From: Pseudoxanthomonas broegbernensis | GTDB taxonomy: Bacteria; Pseudomonadota; Gammaproteobacteria; Xanthomonadales; Xanthomonadaceae | Assembly: GCF_014202435.1 (NCBI RefSeq) | Contig: NZ_JACHGU010000004.1 | Location: 207,501-271,500 of the forward strand | Reading direction: 5' to 3' | Length of the DNA: 64,000 nucleotides | In this document: positions 50,454 to 58,969 of the stretch, piece by piece | How positions within the stretch are numbered: position 1 is the stretch's first letter | How the letters are laid out: each line of letters begins with the position of its first letter | Position numbers and translations under genes: made by a program | Notes under the pieces: model-generated | Told to the model about the DNA's origin: nothing | Databases searched by the model: none | Seen by the model: only the letters and a program-made list of their open reading frames with translations

Positions 50454-50530
50454 GCGCCTGTAGCTCAGCCGGATAGAGTAGTGGCTTCCGAAGCCATTGG
50501 TCGGGGGTTCGAATCCCTCCAGGCGCGCCA
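50454..50530 (+). tRNA. tRNA-Arg(CCG)
   Basis: A 77-base tRNA with encoded CCA. The acceptor stem is GCGCCTG/CAGGCGC with discriminator G50527. The D-arm is TAGCTCAGCCGGATAGAGTA. The anticodon loop TTCCGAA gives anticodon CCG, which reads CGG. The T-arm contains GGTTCGAATCC. A -10-like TACACT lies 11 bases upstream. The LacI-type regulator gene starts only 25 bases after the CCA end. Confidence 0.97.
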
Positions 50531-50555
50531 TTCCGACTCGGTGCCTCAAGAGCGA

Positions 50556-51596
50556 ATGCCCAAGCGCGAAAGCCAGAAGCCAGGCGCGGTAACGATCCTG
50601 GACGTGGCCAAGCACGCCGGGGTCTCGCCGATGACCGCCTCGCGCGTCATCAACGGCAACCCGCGCGTGGGCCAGGACCTGCGCGAGCGCGTGCAGGCCT
50701 CGGTGCAGACGCTGCGCTACCGGCCCAACCTCGCCGGGCGCTCGCTGCGCACCACCGGCTCGGCGCGCATCGGCGTGCTGTACAGCAACCCGTCGGCCGC
50801 CTACCTCAACGAGCTGATGCTCGGCATCCTCGAGCAGAGCAGCCTGAGCGGTGCGCAGGTGCTGGTGGAGAAGTGCGGCGGCATCGCCAGCCAGCGCGCG
50901 GCCACCCAGCGCCTGCTGGAAGCGGGCGTGGACGGCATCATCCTGCCGCCGCCGCTGTGCGATTCGCCGCAGACCCTGCGCGAACTGGACGAGCGCGGCA
51001 TCCCGGTGGTGGCGGTGGCCGGTGCGCCGGTGGCCGGCGTCTCCTCGGTGCGCATCGACGACTACCAGGGCTCGCGCGCGATGACCCTGTACCTGCTGGA
51101 GCTGGGCCACACCCGCATCGGCTTCATCCAGGGCGATCCCAGCCATACCTCCGCGCAACTGCGCCGGCAGGCCTTCCTCGACACCCTGGCCGAATCCGGG
51201 CTGCGGATGCCCGAGGAATACATGGTGGTGGGCATGTTCACCTACCGCTCGGGCCTGACCGCCGCGCGCCAGCTCCTGGACCTGGAGCGGCGCCCGACCG
51301 CGATCTTCTGCAGCAACGACGACATGGCCGCCGCGGCGATGGCGGTGGCCCACGGCGCGGGCGTGCGCATCCCCGACGCGTTGACCGTGGTCGGCTTCGA
51401 CGACACCCCGGTGGCCACCACGCTGTGGCCGGAGCTGACCACCATCCGCCAGCCGGTGACGGCACTGGGCAAGAACGCGGTGGCGCTGATGCTCGAGGAG
51501 ATCCGCGCGCGTCGCAGCGGGCGCCGCCGCGAGGCGACCCACCAGGTGATGAAGCACACCCTGATCAAGCGGCAGTCCTCGGCCGCGGCCTCCTGA
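50556..51596 (+). CDS. LacI-family transcriptional regulator
   Basis: A 346-residue LacI/GalR repressor. The helix-turn-helix is VTILDVAKHAGVSPMTASRVINGNPRVGQDLRERV, cut here to its key parts: TILDVAKHAGVS, then MTASRVINGN. The hinge is YRPNLAGRSLRT. A periplasmic-binding-like ligand domain follows (IGVLYSNPSAAYLNELMLGILE, GVDGIILPPPL, HTRIGFIQGDPSHTSA, AIFCSNDDMAAAAM, VVGFDDTPVATTLWPELTTIRQP). The ATG at 50556 has AAGAG just ahead. A GTG at 50541 is possible. It is probably the regulator of the mannoside locus, whose isomerase gene follows on the same strand. Confidence 0.92.
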   Translation: MPKRESQKPGAVTILDVAKHAGVSPMTASRVINGNPRVGQDLRERVQASVQTLRYRPNLAGRSLRTTGSARIGVLYSNPSAAYLNELMLGILEQSSLSGAQVLVEKCGGIASQRAATQRLLEAGVDGIILPPPLCDSPQTLRELDERGIPVVAVAGAPVAGVSSVRIDDYQGSRAMTLYLLELGHTRIGFIQGDPSHTSAQLRRQAFLDTLAESGLRMPEEYMVVGMFTYRSGLTAARQLLDLERRPTAIFCSNDDMAAAAMAVAHGAGVRIPDALTVVGFDDTPVATTLWPELTTIRQPVTALGKNAVALMLEEIRARRSGRRREATHQVMKHTLIKRQSSAAAS

Positions 51597-51653
51597 TCCC
51601 CGCGCGCCGCGCGGGCGGTCCCATGCCGGAAGGATTCACGGCGCGATATCGGT

Positions 51654-51665
51654 GGTAACCTTACC
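51654..51665. promoter_or_regulatory. Operator copy upstream of the mannose isomerase gene
   Basis: GGTAA-CC-TTACC is an inverted repeat 72 bases ahead of the isomerase ATG. It is a variant of GGTAACGTTACC in which the central CG is replaced by CC. It lies between the LacI gene and its presumed target. Confidence 0.6.
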
Positions 51666-51737
51666 TTGCCCGCCGCCGCGGGCGTTCCGGGCGTCGTCGC
51701 ACCGGCTCCTCCCATTCCGTGCCATGGAACGATCCGC

Positions 51738-52937
51738 ATGAACCAGGCTCCGGCCACCTCGCCGATCCACCCCGATTTCCGCTCGCGGCGGTTCCTGCTG
51801 GGCCACGTGCGCGACACCATGGCCTTCTACCATCCGCGCTGCATCGACCCGGCCGGCGGGTTCTTCCAGTTCTTCAAGGACGACGGTTCGGTCTACGACC
51901 CGCACACGCGGCACCTGGTCAGCAGCACCCGCTTCGTCTTCAACTACTCGATGGCGTGGCAGGCCTTCGGCCAGGCGGACTACCGCGACGCGGTCGGGCA
52001 TGGCGTCGCCTTCCTGCGCCAGGCGCACCGCAACCCCGATACCGGCGGCTACGCCTGGGTGCTGCACGACCGCCAGGTGGCCGATGCGACCAACCACTGC
52101 TACGGCCTGGCGTTCGTGGTGCTGGCCTATGCCAAGGCGCTGGAGGCGGGCATGGACGAGGCCCGCGGCTGGCTGGAGGAGACCTGGGCGCTGATGGAGC
52201 GCCACTTCTGGGAACCGGAACACGGCCTGTACGCCGACGAGGCCACCGCCGACTGGCGCGTATCGCCCTACCGCGGCCAGAACGCCAACATGCACGCCTG
52301 CGAGGCCTGGCTGGCCGCCTTCGAGGCCAGCGGCGAGGAACGCTACCTGCGCCGCGCCGCACTGCTGGCCGACAACATGACCCGCCGCCAGGCCGCGCTC
52401 GCCGACGGCCTGGTGTGGGAGCACTACCGCCGCGACTGGTCGGTGGACTGGGACTACAACCGCGGCGACCGCAGCAACATCTTCCGCCCCTGGGGCTACC
52501 AGCCCGGCCACCAGACCGAATGGGCCAAGCTGCTGCTGATCCTGGACCGCCACGCGCCGGCGGACTGGCGCCTGCCGCGCGCGCGCGAACTGTTCGACCG
52601 CGCCGTGGCGATGGCCTGGGACGAGGAGCATGGCGGCCTGGTCTACGGCAACGACCGCGAAGGCCGCTTCTACGACGAGGACAAGTACTTCTGGGTGCAG
52701 GCCGAATCGCTGGCCACCGCCGCGCTGCTGGGCGCGCGCACCGGCGAGCCGCGCTACTGGCAGTGGTACGGGCGCCTGTGGGAATACTGCTGGGCGCGCT
52801 TCGTCGACCACGAGCATGGCGCCTGGTACCGCATCCTCGGCCGCGACAACCGCAAGTACGACGACGAGAAGAGCCCCGCCGGCAAGACCGACTACCACAC
52901 CATGGGCGCCTGCTACGAGGTGTTGAAGGTGGTGTGA
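51738..52937 (+). CDS. AGE-family sugar isomerase/epimerase, probably D-mannose isomerase
   Basis: A 399-residue (alpha/alpha)6-barrel enzyme of the N-acylglucosamine 2-epimerase family. Visible motifs include GGFFQFFKDDGSVYDPHTRHLVSSTRF, NTGGYAW-like PDTGGYAWVL, TNHCYGLAF, ANMHACEAWLAAFE, the WGYQPGHQTEWAKLLL active-site segment and the ending KTDYHTMGACYEVLK. These fit the mannose isomerase/YihS branch better than the GlcNAc epimerase branch. A fructokinase-like gene converges on it, and an operator lies upstream, so mannose to fructose is the likely reaction. The ATG at 51738 is chosen. The ribosome site is weak. Confidence 0.85.
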   Translation: MNQAPATSPIHPDFRSRRFLLGHVRDTMAFYHPRCIDPAGGFFQFFKDDGSVYDPHTRHLVSSTRFVFNYSMAWQAFGQADYRDAVGHGVAFLRQAHRNPDTGGYAWVLHDRQVADATNHCYGLAFVVLAYAKALEAGMDEARGWLEETWALMERHFWEPEHGLYADEATADWRVSPYRGQNANMHACEAWLAAFEASGEERYLRRAALLADNMTRRQAALADGLVWEHYRRDWSVDWDYNRGDRSNIFRPWGYQPGHQTEWAKLLLILDRHAPADWRLPRARELFDRAVAMAWDEEHGGLVYGNDREGRFYDEDKYFWVQAESLATAALLGARTGEPRYWQWYGRLWEYCWARFVDHEHGAWYRILGRDNRKYDDEKSPAGKTDYHTMGACYEVLKVV

Positions 52938-52992
52938 GCGCGCCGCGCCGCGGCGGCGCCCAAGGGCGCGCCGTTGCGACGGCCTGCCCGCC

Positions 52993-53904
52993 TCAGGCGA
53001 GCAGGCGCTCCACCTCGTCCCGCGTCGGCGCGTGCGCACCGGGACGGGTGCAGGCCGCCGCCGCGGTCGCCGCGGCGAAGCGCACGTGCGCGGCCAGGCC
53101 GGCATCCGGGCGCAGCAGGCGGCTGGCCAGGAAGCCGCCGATGCAGGCATCGCCGGCCCCGACCGTGTCGGCCACCGGCACCCGGAACGCCGGCTGCTCG
53201 ATGCACGCATCGCCGGCAAACGCGGTCATGCCCTCGCCGCCGCGGGTATAGAGCAGCACCGCCCCGGGGGCCAACGCGCGCACCCGCGCCAGCGCCTGGC
53301 CGGCATCCAGCGCCGGGTAGATATGGCGCAGGTCCTCGTCGGAGATCTTCAGCACCGCCGCAAGCACGGCCAGGCGCTCGAACAGCGGCGGGTAATGCTC
53401 ATCCATCAGGTTGCGGCAGTTCGGATCGAAGCTGACCGGCACTCCAGCCGCGTGCAGCCGCTGCGCCAGCGCCACCAAGCGCGCGCCCAGCGGCTGCCGC
53501 ACCAGGCTGATGCAGCCGAAATGGGCGAACTCGCAGGCCGCTTCCCAGCCTTCCGGCAGGCGCGCCTCGTCGAACGCCAGGTCGGCGCTGTCGTTGCCCA
53601 GAAAGAAATAGCGCGGCGGGTCGAGCTGGTGGACCATCGCCAGCAGCGGCGGCTTGGCCACCACCTGCAGGAAGCGCGCGTCCAGCCCGGCGGCCTTCGA
53701 CTTGTCGGCGATCTCGCGCCCGAACAGGTCCTCGCTCACCGCGCCGCCCCAGCCGGTGGGCAGGCCCAGCACCGCCGCCACCCGGGCCACGTTCCAGCAC
53801 GCCCCGCCGGCCACGCTGCGCCAACCGTCGGCGCCGGTGCGCACGAAGTCGGTGAGGGCCTCGCCGAAGACGGCCAGGCGGGGCAGGGCGGTGGAAGGAA
53901 CCAT
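52993..53904 (-). CDS. PfkB-family sugar kinase, probably fructokinase
   Basis: A 303-residue ribokinase-fold kinase. It opens LAVFGEALTDFVRTG and has the first PfkB signature region GGACWNVARVAAVLG. It also has FDPNCRNLM, and the second signature DTVGAGDACIGGF with the catalytic Asp at about residue 252. A C-terminal ATP-binding helix follows. With the mannose isomerase next door, phosphorylation of fructose to fructose 6-phosphate is the simplest role. It lies 204 bp downstream of the TonB receptor gene on the same strand and may be co-transcribed. Confidence 0.85.
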   Translation of the reverse strand: MVPSTALPRLAVFGEALTDFVRTGADGWRSVAGGACWNVARVAAVLGLPTGWGGAVSEDLFGREIADKSKAAGLDARFLQVVAKPPLLAMVHQLDPPRYFFLGNDSADLAFDEARLPEGWEAACEFAHFGCISLVRQPLGARLVALAQRLHAAGVPVSFDPNCRNLMDEHYPPLFERLAVLAAVLKISDEDLRHIYPALDAGQALARVRALAPGAVLLYTRGGEGMTAFAGDACIEQPAFRVPVADTVGAGDACIGGFLASRLLRPDAGLAAHVRFAAATAAAACTRPGAHAPTRDEVERLLA

Positions 53905-54057
53905 GGGCGATCGCCTGTGTCGGTGGAAGGATCGGTCCCGGACGTTCCCATAAAAGGCGGCCGCGCCGAGGGGGACGGCACGGCCGAAGGCGTCCGGGGA
54001 GTGGACTGGAACTCTAGCGCAGCCGGCGGGCGGCGGTGACCGGCCCGCCCGCCACGC

Positions 54058-54091
54058 GCCGGCCCGCCATCGCAGGGAAGGGCGGGCCGGC
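54058..54091. terminator. Hairpin after the TonB receptor gene
   Basis: GCCGGCCCGCC and GGCGGGCCGGC form a perfect 11-bp stem with a 12-base loop, 18 bases beyond the receptor stop. It has no T-tract. It could weaken transcription between the receptor and the kinase gene or protect the receptor mRNA end. Confidence 0.4.
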
Positions 54092-54108
54092 ACCCTCGGG
54101 CGTCCCGC

Positions 54109-57066
54109 TCAGAAGCGGAAGCGGGCGCCCAGGTAGTAACGACGCTCGTAGATGTTCATGTCGTAGAACTGGTTGCTCCACTGCGCGTAGCGGCGCTCGT
54201 TCTCGCCGGTCAGGTTGGTGCCCTGCAGGTAGAGGGTGAAATGCGGATTGACGTCGTAGCTCAGCGAGGCATCCAGGTAGCCGACCTCGTCGTTCCAGAT
54301 GGCCAACTGGTCGCCCCAGGCGGCCGAGTTGGTTTCACCGAACCGCTTGCTGCGCCAGTTATAGGCCACGCGCGCCTGCACCTTGTCCTTCTGGTACCAC
54401 ACCACCGCGTTGGCCTGGTGCTTGGAGTTGTCGCCGATCGGCAACACGTTGCCGTCGATGTCCTCGCCGCCGGTGGCCGCGTCGGAGTAGGTGTAGTTGA
54501 GATTGACGCCCAGGCCACTCCACCAGCCGGGCAGGAAGTCGAACGCCTGCTGGTAGCCGATCTCGAAGCCCTTGATGGTGCCGCCGCCGCCGTTGACGAT
54601 GCGCTCGACCGGGCCGCCGTCGCGGACCACGCCGTCGGCGTCGGGCTGCGGCTCGTTCTGGGTGGTGCCGCCGGGGAAGGATTCCACGTCCATCAGGAAC
54701 ACGCCCAGGTTCAGCAGCGAGGCGTCGGCGAAGTACCACTCCCAGGACATGTTGTAGTTGCTGGAGCGGAACGGCTCCAGGTCCGGGTTGCCGGCGCGGC
54801 CGTTGAGGAAGATCTGCGCGTCCGGCGGCAGTTCCGGGTGGCGCGCGTCCGGCGCCGAGCCATTGGCCGCGTAGAACACCACCAGGCCGCGGCCCAGGTC
54901 GGGCAGGTTCTGCCGGGCCACACCCTTGTTGTAGCCGAAGCGCAGCTTCTGCTCGTCGGACAGGTCGAAGCTGATGTTGGCCGACGGCAGCACGTCGGTG
55001 TACTCGTTGACGATGCGGTTCACCCCCAGCGCCGGGTTCACCCCGTTCCAGCTATGGCTGCCGACGAACACCGAGTCGGCGGTCAGGTACTGGTCGATGG
55101 TCAGCTTGGTGTTGACCACGCGCACGCCGAGGTTGGCGTACCACGGGATGCCGTTGGCGCCGGTCTCGCCCTCCAGGTTGGCCTGGAAGTATCCCGAGGT
55201 GGATTGCTCCTTGACCGCGAACGAATCGGGCGCGTGGGCGTAGGCCACGTTGCCCGGATAGAGGCTGTTGAGGTACTTCACCGGGTCGCTCATCACGTTC
55301 GGGTCGACCGCCGGCAGGCCGACGCCGCCGAGCCCGTCGACCGCCACCGGGTTGAAGTCGCCGAAACGGGCCCAGTAGTCCGGAATCGAGGAGAACGGCA
55401 GCAGCCGCGCCTCGGACACGCCGGTGCACGAATCGACGATCAGCGGGTCCTTGTAGTAGTACAGCGCCAGGTTCGGGTCGGCGCACGGGCCGGGCGACAC
55501 CGGCGACAGGTACTTGTAGGCCCGGTAGTCGTAGTCGCGCTCGCCGTAGCGGGCGCCGAACTGCAGCGAACGCAGCACGCCGCCGTCCTGGAACTCCCAC
55601 ACGCCGTCGCCGCGGAACACGTCCATGGTCGCTTCCATGCGGTTGCCCTGCGCCCAGGTGGACATGAGCTGCCAGTTCTCCGGGTCGGTCACGTCGGTGA
55701 TCATGTCCACGCGCGGATAGGCGCCGCGGAAGTCGATCGAGGCGTCGATGCGCTCCAGGCCGTTGATGTTGGCGTAGCGCGTGCTGCCGTCCGGAAGGGT
55801 GATCGGGTCGCCGCGGCTGACCACCGCGTCGGCGCGGGCTTCCTCGTACACCCGCTTGGACTTGCCGTGCACGTAGCGCAGGCTGCCGCGGAACGCGCCG
55901 CCGTTGTCGAACGCCAGCTCGATGTTGGCGTTGAGCGCATCCGAGTCGCTGACCCCGGCCAGCGAATGCGCCTGGAAGCGGCCGTAGTTGAAGATGCCGT
56001 ATTCGAGCACGCCGTTGGGGTCGACGACCGAGCCGGGCTGCAATTGGTTGGTGGCCCAACTGGTGTGCAACTGCGCAGCCACCGACTTGTCCAGGTTCTG
56101 CATGTCGGTGTAGGCCACGTCCGCGTTCAGCTTGAGCGAGTCGGTGAACGCGAACTCCAGCGCGGCGTTGACGCCCAGGCGCTCGCGCTCGGTGTAGCGG
56201 TTCTCCAGCTCGGTGGCGACCCAGTTGTAGAAGTATTCGCGCGGGCGGTTGGCCGGGTCGAAGTTGCCGCCGATCGCGCCGTCGCCGTTGAAGTCGAAGC
56301 CGACGTTCTCCTCGCTGGACTTCTGCGCGCCGTTGCTCCACACGCTGGGGCGCTTGTTGGCCAGCGACGCGTCCGAGTACGACACCGTCAACAGCGCGCC
56401 CCAGCGGTCGGAGCGGTAGTTGGCCAGCGCCGAGTACTGCTCGTTGAGCTTCTCGACCATGTCGCCGTAGCTGCCCTCGGCCTGGGCGCTGAAGGTCCAG
56501 CCCTTCTGGAAATCGAACGGGCGATGGGTCTTGAGCGAGATGGTGCCGCCGATGCCGCCGTCCAGGTCCGCGGCGGTCAGCGACTTGACCACGTCCACGC
56601 CGCTGAACAGCGTCGGCGGGATGTCGACGAAGTCCGGCTGGGCGCGGCCCAGGTTCGGCTGCCCGTACTGGTCGCCGCCGCCGGCGCCCAGGTACAGCTC
56701 GCCGTTCATCGTGGTCTGCACCTGCGGCACGCCGCGGATGTTGACCAGCGCGCCCTCGCCGGCCGAGCGGCGCAACTGCACGCCGGTGATGCGCTGCAGC
56801 GAATCGGCGATGGTCACGTCGGGCAGCTTGCCGATGTCCTCGGCCGAGATCGAATCGACGATCTGGTGGGCCTCGCGCTTGGCGTTGATCGCGCTGGCCT
56901 GCGCCCCGCGCACGCCGCGCACGACGACGCGGTCCAGTTCCACGGCACCTTCCTCCGGCCGCGGGGCGGCGTCCTGCGCCATCGCGGGCAGGGCGGCGGC
57001 CAGGCCGAACACGGCGGCGGCGATCGACGCCGCCAATGGGCTCTTGCGGGGTTGCGACTTCTTCAT
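54109..57066 (-). CDS. TonB-dependent receptor (Xanthomonas/Caulobacter class)
   Basis: A 985-residue outer-membrane active transporter. A signal peptide (about 1-30, ending LPAMAQ) is followed by a plug domain with VVVRGVRGAQASAINAKR, SISAEDIGKLPDVTIADSLQ and LVNIRGVPQVQTT, typical of the large carbohydrate-type receptors of this group (TIGR01782-like). A 22-strand barrel ends RRYYLGARFRF with the terminal Phe. The ATG at 57066 has CTGGGAG ahead. A 12-bp operator lies 59 bases upstream, and the neighbours are mannoside-degrading genes, so the substrate is probably a mannose-containing oligosaccharide. Confidence 0.92.
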   Translation of the reverse strand: MKKSQPRKSPLAASIAAAVFGLAAALPAMAQDAAPRPEEGAVELDRVVVRGVRGAQASAINAKREAHQIVDSISAEDIGKLPDVTIADSLQRITGVQLRRSAGEGALVNIRGVPQVQTTMNGELYLGAGGGDQYGQPNLGRAQPDFVDIPPTLFSGVDVVKSLTAADLDGGIGGTISLKTHRPFDFQKGWTFSAQAEGSYGDMVEKLNEQYSALANYRSDRWGALLTVSYSDASLANKRPSVWSNGAQKSSEENVGFDFNGDGAIGGNFDPANRPREYFYNWVATELENRYTERERLGVNAALEFAFTDSLKLNADVAYTDMQNLDKSVAAQLHTSWATNQLQPGSVVDPNGVLEYGIFNYGRFQAHSLAGVSDSDALNANIELAFDNGGAFRGSLRYVHGKSKRVYEEARADAVVSRGDPITLPDGSTRYANINGLERIDASIDFRGAYPRVDMITDVTDPENWQLMSTWAQGNRMEATMDVFRGDGVWEFQDGGVLRSLQFGARYGERDYDYRAYKYLSPVSPGPCADPNLALYYYKDPLIVDSCTGVSEARLLPFSSIPDYWARFGDFNPVAVDGLGGVGLPAVDPNVMSDPVKYLNSLYPGNVAYAHAPDSFAVKEQSTSGYFQANLEGETGANGIPWYANLGVRVVNTKLTIDQYLTADSVFVGSHSWNGVNPALGVNRIVNEYTDVLPSANISFDLSDEQKLRFGYNKGVARQNLPDLGRGLVVFYAANGSAPDARHPELPPDAQIFLNGRAGNPDLEPFRSSNYNMSWEWYFADASLLNLGVFLMDVESFPGGTTQNEPQPDADGVVRDGGPVERIVNGGGGTIKGFEIGYQQAFDFLPGWWSGLGVNLNYTYSDAATGGEDIDGNVLPIGDNSKHQANAVVWYQKDKVQARVAYNWRSKRFGETNSAAWGDQLAIWNDEVGYLDASLSYDVNPHFTLYLQGTNLTGENERRYAQWSNQFYDMNIYERRYYLGARFRF

Positions 57067-57124
57067 GTGTTTTCTCCCAGGGTTCCCTGCCGTCGCATGC
57101 GTGCGCCAGGGCGGTGTTTTTTGA

Positions 57125-57136
57125 GATAACGATACC
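57125..57136. promoter_or_regulatory. Operator copy upstream of the TonB receptor
   Basis: GATAACGATACC, a variant of GGTAACGTTACC with the same central CG, lies 59 bases ahead of the receptor ATG and is followed by TTTGCG, as is the copy at 57355. Confidence 0.65.
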
Positions 57137-57205
57137 TTTGCGGTGCGGAATGCCACACGGGGACCGACGCCTGGCAGCGGCCCGGTTTCGCGCGGGGTCC
57201 GGCGC

Positions 57206-57298
57206 TCAGGCGTCGGGCAGCAATGCCCTGTGCAGCAGGCCGATCGGTCGTGGCCCGGCGGGCGGGTGGGTGCTGCGGTGCTGCGGCTTCTTCTTCAT
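57206..57298 (-). CDS. Small 30-codon ORF with its own operator and ribosome site
   Basis: The ORF encodes 30 residues beginning MKKKPQHRSTHPPAG and ending HRALLPDA. Support comes from its start region, not its length: GGGAGGAGAGGCCA precedes the ATG, and an operator copy lies 57 bases upstream. The TonB receptor gene has nearly the same arrangement (CTGGGAG, then ATGAAGAAG, operator at 59). It could be a real small protein, or a decayed duplicate of the receptor's promoter and first codons. The product is basic, Pro/His-rich and has no membrane helix. Confidence 0.45.
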   Translation of the reverse strand: MKKKPQHRSTHPPAGPRPIGLLHRALLPDA

Positions 57299-57354
57299 TG
57301 GCCTCTCCTCCCAGAGATCTGCGCCGTTTGCGTGTGCGGCTGGGCCGCGGTTGG

Positions 57355-57366
57355 GGTAACGATATC
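57355..57366. promoter_or_regulatory. Operator copy upstream of the small ORF
   Basis: GGTAACGATATC lies 57 bases ahead of the small ORF at 57298 and is followed by TTTGCG, as at 57125. It is identical to the copy at 57573. Confidence 0.6.
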
Positions 57367-57572
57367 TTTGCGCGACGAAAACCCCCCGTCGCTCCGGGGC
57401 CGGCACCGCTACCCGTGCCGGCCTCCGTCGTCCCCGCCGCTCATGGAACGGCGGTTGGATCGCCTGCCATGCGGCATGCCGGCGGTTATCCGGCCGGACC
57501 GGCCGGTACCTCCGCGATGCCGCCGCACCGGCCTGTTTCCTCCCGGTACCTCGATACGCCCGGCGCCAAGAA

Positions 57573-57584
57573 GGTAACGATATC
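57573..57584. promoter_or_regulatory. Operator copy after the MFS gene
   Basis: A second exact GGTAACGATATC, 72 bases beyond the MFS permease stop and about 275 bases ahead of the small ORF. The interval 57299-57655 holds no other gene I can support. This copy may be a spare site for looping between repressors, or mark a lost gene. Confidence 0.55.
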
Positions 57585-57614
57585 TTAAGGCTGTATCAAC
57601 GCCCCCCTGCGAGA

Positions 57615-57638
57615 GGCCGGCGTCCGGCGACGCCGGCC
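57615..57638. terminator. Hairpin after the MFS permease gene
   Basis: GGCCGGCGTC-CGGC-GACGCCGGCC is a perfect 10-bp stem with a 4-base loop, 18 bases after the permease stop on the minus strand. A flanking A-T pair extends it. The minus-strand tail (TCTCGC) is poor in T, so termination may be incomplete. Confidence 0.5.
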
Positions 57639-57655
57639 TTCATTCCCACCCGGGG

Positions 57656-58966
57656 TCAGGCCTCCGGCGGCACCGCCATGGCGGCCACCCGCGGCCGGCC
57701 GCCGATCACCCCGGAACGCACCAGCAGGCCGTAGCCGGCGATCCAGGCGTAGCAGACCACCGGCACCAGCAGCGCCAGCGCCAGGCCCACGCGGTCGGCG
57801 ACCACGCCCATCAGCAGCGGCACCACCGCGCCGCCCACGATGGCCAGGCACAGGATGCCCGAGCCGCCGGCGGTGTCCTCGCCCAGGCCGTCGATGGACA
57901 GGGTGAAGATGGTGGGGAACATCACCGAGTTGAACAGGCCGATGGACAGGATCGCCACCGCCGCGACGGTGCCTTCCAGGGTGGTGGCGGCCAGCAGCGC
58001 CAGGGTGGCCGCGCCCACCGCGCAGGCGGCCAGCACCAGGCCCGGGGCGACGAAGCGCAGCACCCACGAGCCGATGAAGCGGCCGACCATGGCCAGGCCC
58101 CAGTACACCGCGATCAGGTTGCCGGCCGCGTGCTCGGAACCGGTGGCGCCGACCATGATCAGGTAGTTGACCAGGGCGCTGCCGATGGCCACCTCCGCGC
58201 CGACGTACAGGAAGATCGACAGCGCACCCAGGCTCAGTTGCGGGACCCGCAGCAGGCGCAGGTAGTCGCCATGGTTGACCGGGCGCACCGCCGGCACCGG
58301 CGCGCGCCGCACCCACCAGCACAGCGCCGCCAGCCCCAGCAGGACCGCGGCGATGATCATGTACGGCAGGCGCACGTGGCCGGCCTGCTCGACCCGGAAC
58401 GCGGCCAGCGCGGCATCGGCCATGCCCGGCTCCGGCTCGGCCACGCCGGCGGCCAGGATCATCGCCGAGCCGAACAGCGGGCCGATCATGGTGCCCACGG
58501 AGTTGAACGCCTGGGCCAGGGTCAGCCGGCTGTGCGCCCGTGCCGGGTCGCCCAGCCCGGCGGCCAGCGGGTTGGCCGCCACCTGGACGATGGTGATGCC
58601 GCCGGCCAGCACGAACAGCGCGGCCAGGAACGCGGGATACCAGCCCATCGAGGCGGCCGGCGAGAACATCAGGCAGCCGCCGGCCATGATCACCAGGCCC
58701 AGCACGATGCCGCGCAGGTAGCCGATCCGGCTGACCAGCAGCCCGGCCGGGATCGAGACCACGAAGTAGGCCAGGAAGAAGCAGAACTGGGTCAGCATCG
58801 CCTCCGCGTAGCTGAGCGCGAAGGTGGCCTTTAGCTTGGGGATCAGCACGTCCACCAGGACGGTGCAGAAGCCCCAGGCGAAGAACAGGGCGATCACCAG
58901 CGGCAGCAGCCGCGACGATCCGGTGGAGCCGGCGGCTCCGGAAGGCTGTTGGCCGGCAAGATGCAT
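57656..58966 (-). CDS. FucP-type MFS sugar permease
   Basis: A 436-residue inner-membrane transporter with about 12 helices. FFAWGFCTVLVDVLIPKLKATF and the helix FCFFLAYFVVSIPAGLLVSRIGY mark the FucP/NagP group of proton-sugar symporters. VQVAANPLAAGLGDPARAHSRLTLAQAFNSVGTMIGPLFG is another typical block. The ATG at 58966 comes 3 bases after the stop of the GH2 gene, so the two form an operon. Mannose is the likely substrate from context. Confidence 0.88.
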   Translation of the reverse strand: MHLAGQQPSGAAGSTGSSRLLPLVIALFFAWGFCTVLVDVLIPKLKATFALSYAEAMLTQFCFFLAYFVVSIPAGLLVSRIGYLRGIVLGLVIMAGGCLMFSPAASMGWYPAFLAALFVLAGGITIVQVAANPLAAGLGDPARAHSRLTLAQAFNSVGTMIGPLFGSAMILAAGVAEPEPGMADAALAAFRVEQAGHVRLPYMIIAAVLLGLAALCWWVRRAPVPAVRPVNHGDYLRLLRVPQLSLGALSIFLYVGAEVAIGSALVNYLIMVGATGSEHAAGNLIAVYWGLAMVGRFIGSWVLRFVAPGLVLAACAVGAATLALLAATTLEGTVAAVAILSIGLFNSVMFPTIFTLSIDGLGEDTAGGSGILCLAIVGGAVVPLLMGVVADRVGLALALLVPVVCYAWIAGYGLLVRSGVIGGRPRVAAMAVPPEA

Positions 58967-58969
58967 CGG

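Noticed and set aside
50454-50530. tRNA as an integration site for a genomic island
   Set aside because: No integrase gene and no repeat of the tRNA 3' end was noticed downstream. The neighbouring genes look resident in base and codon use.
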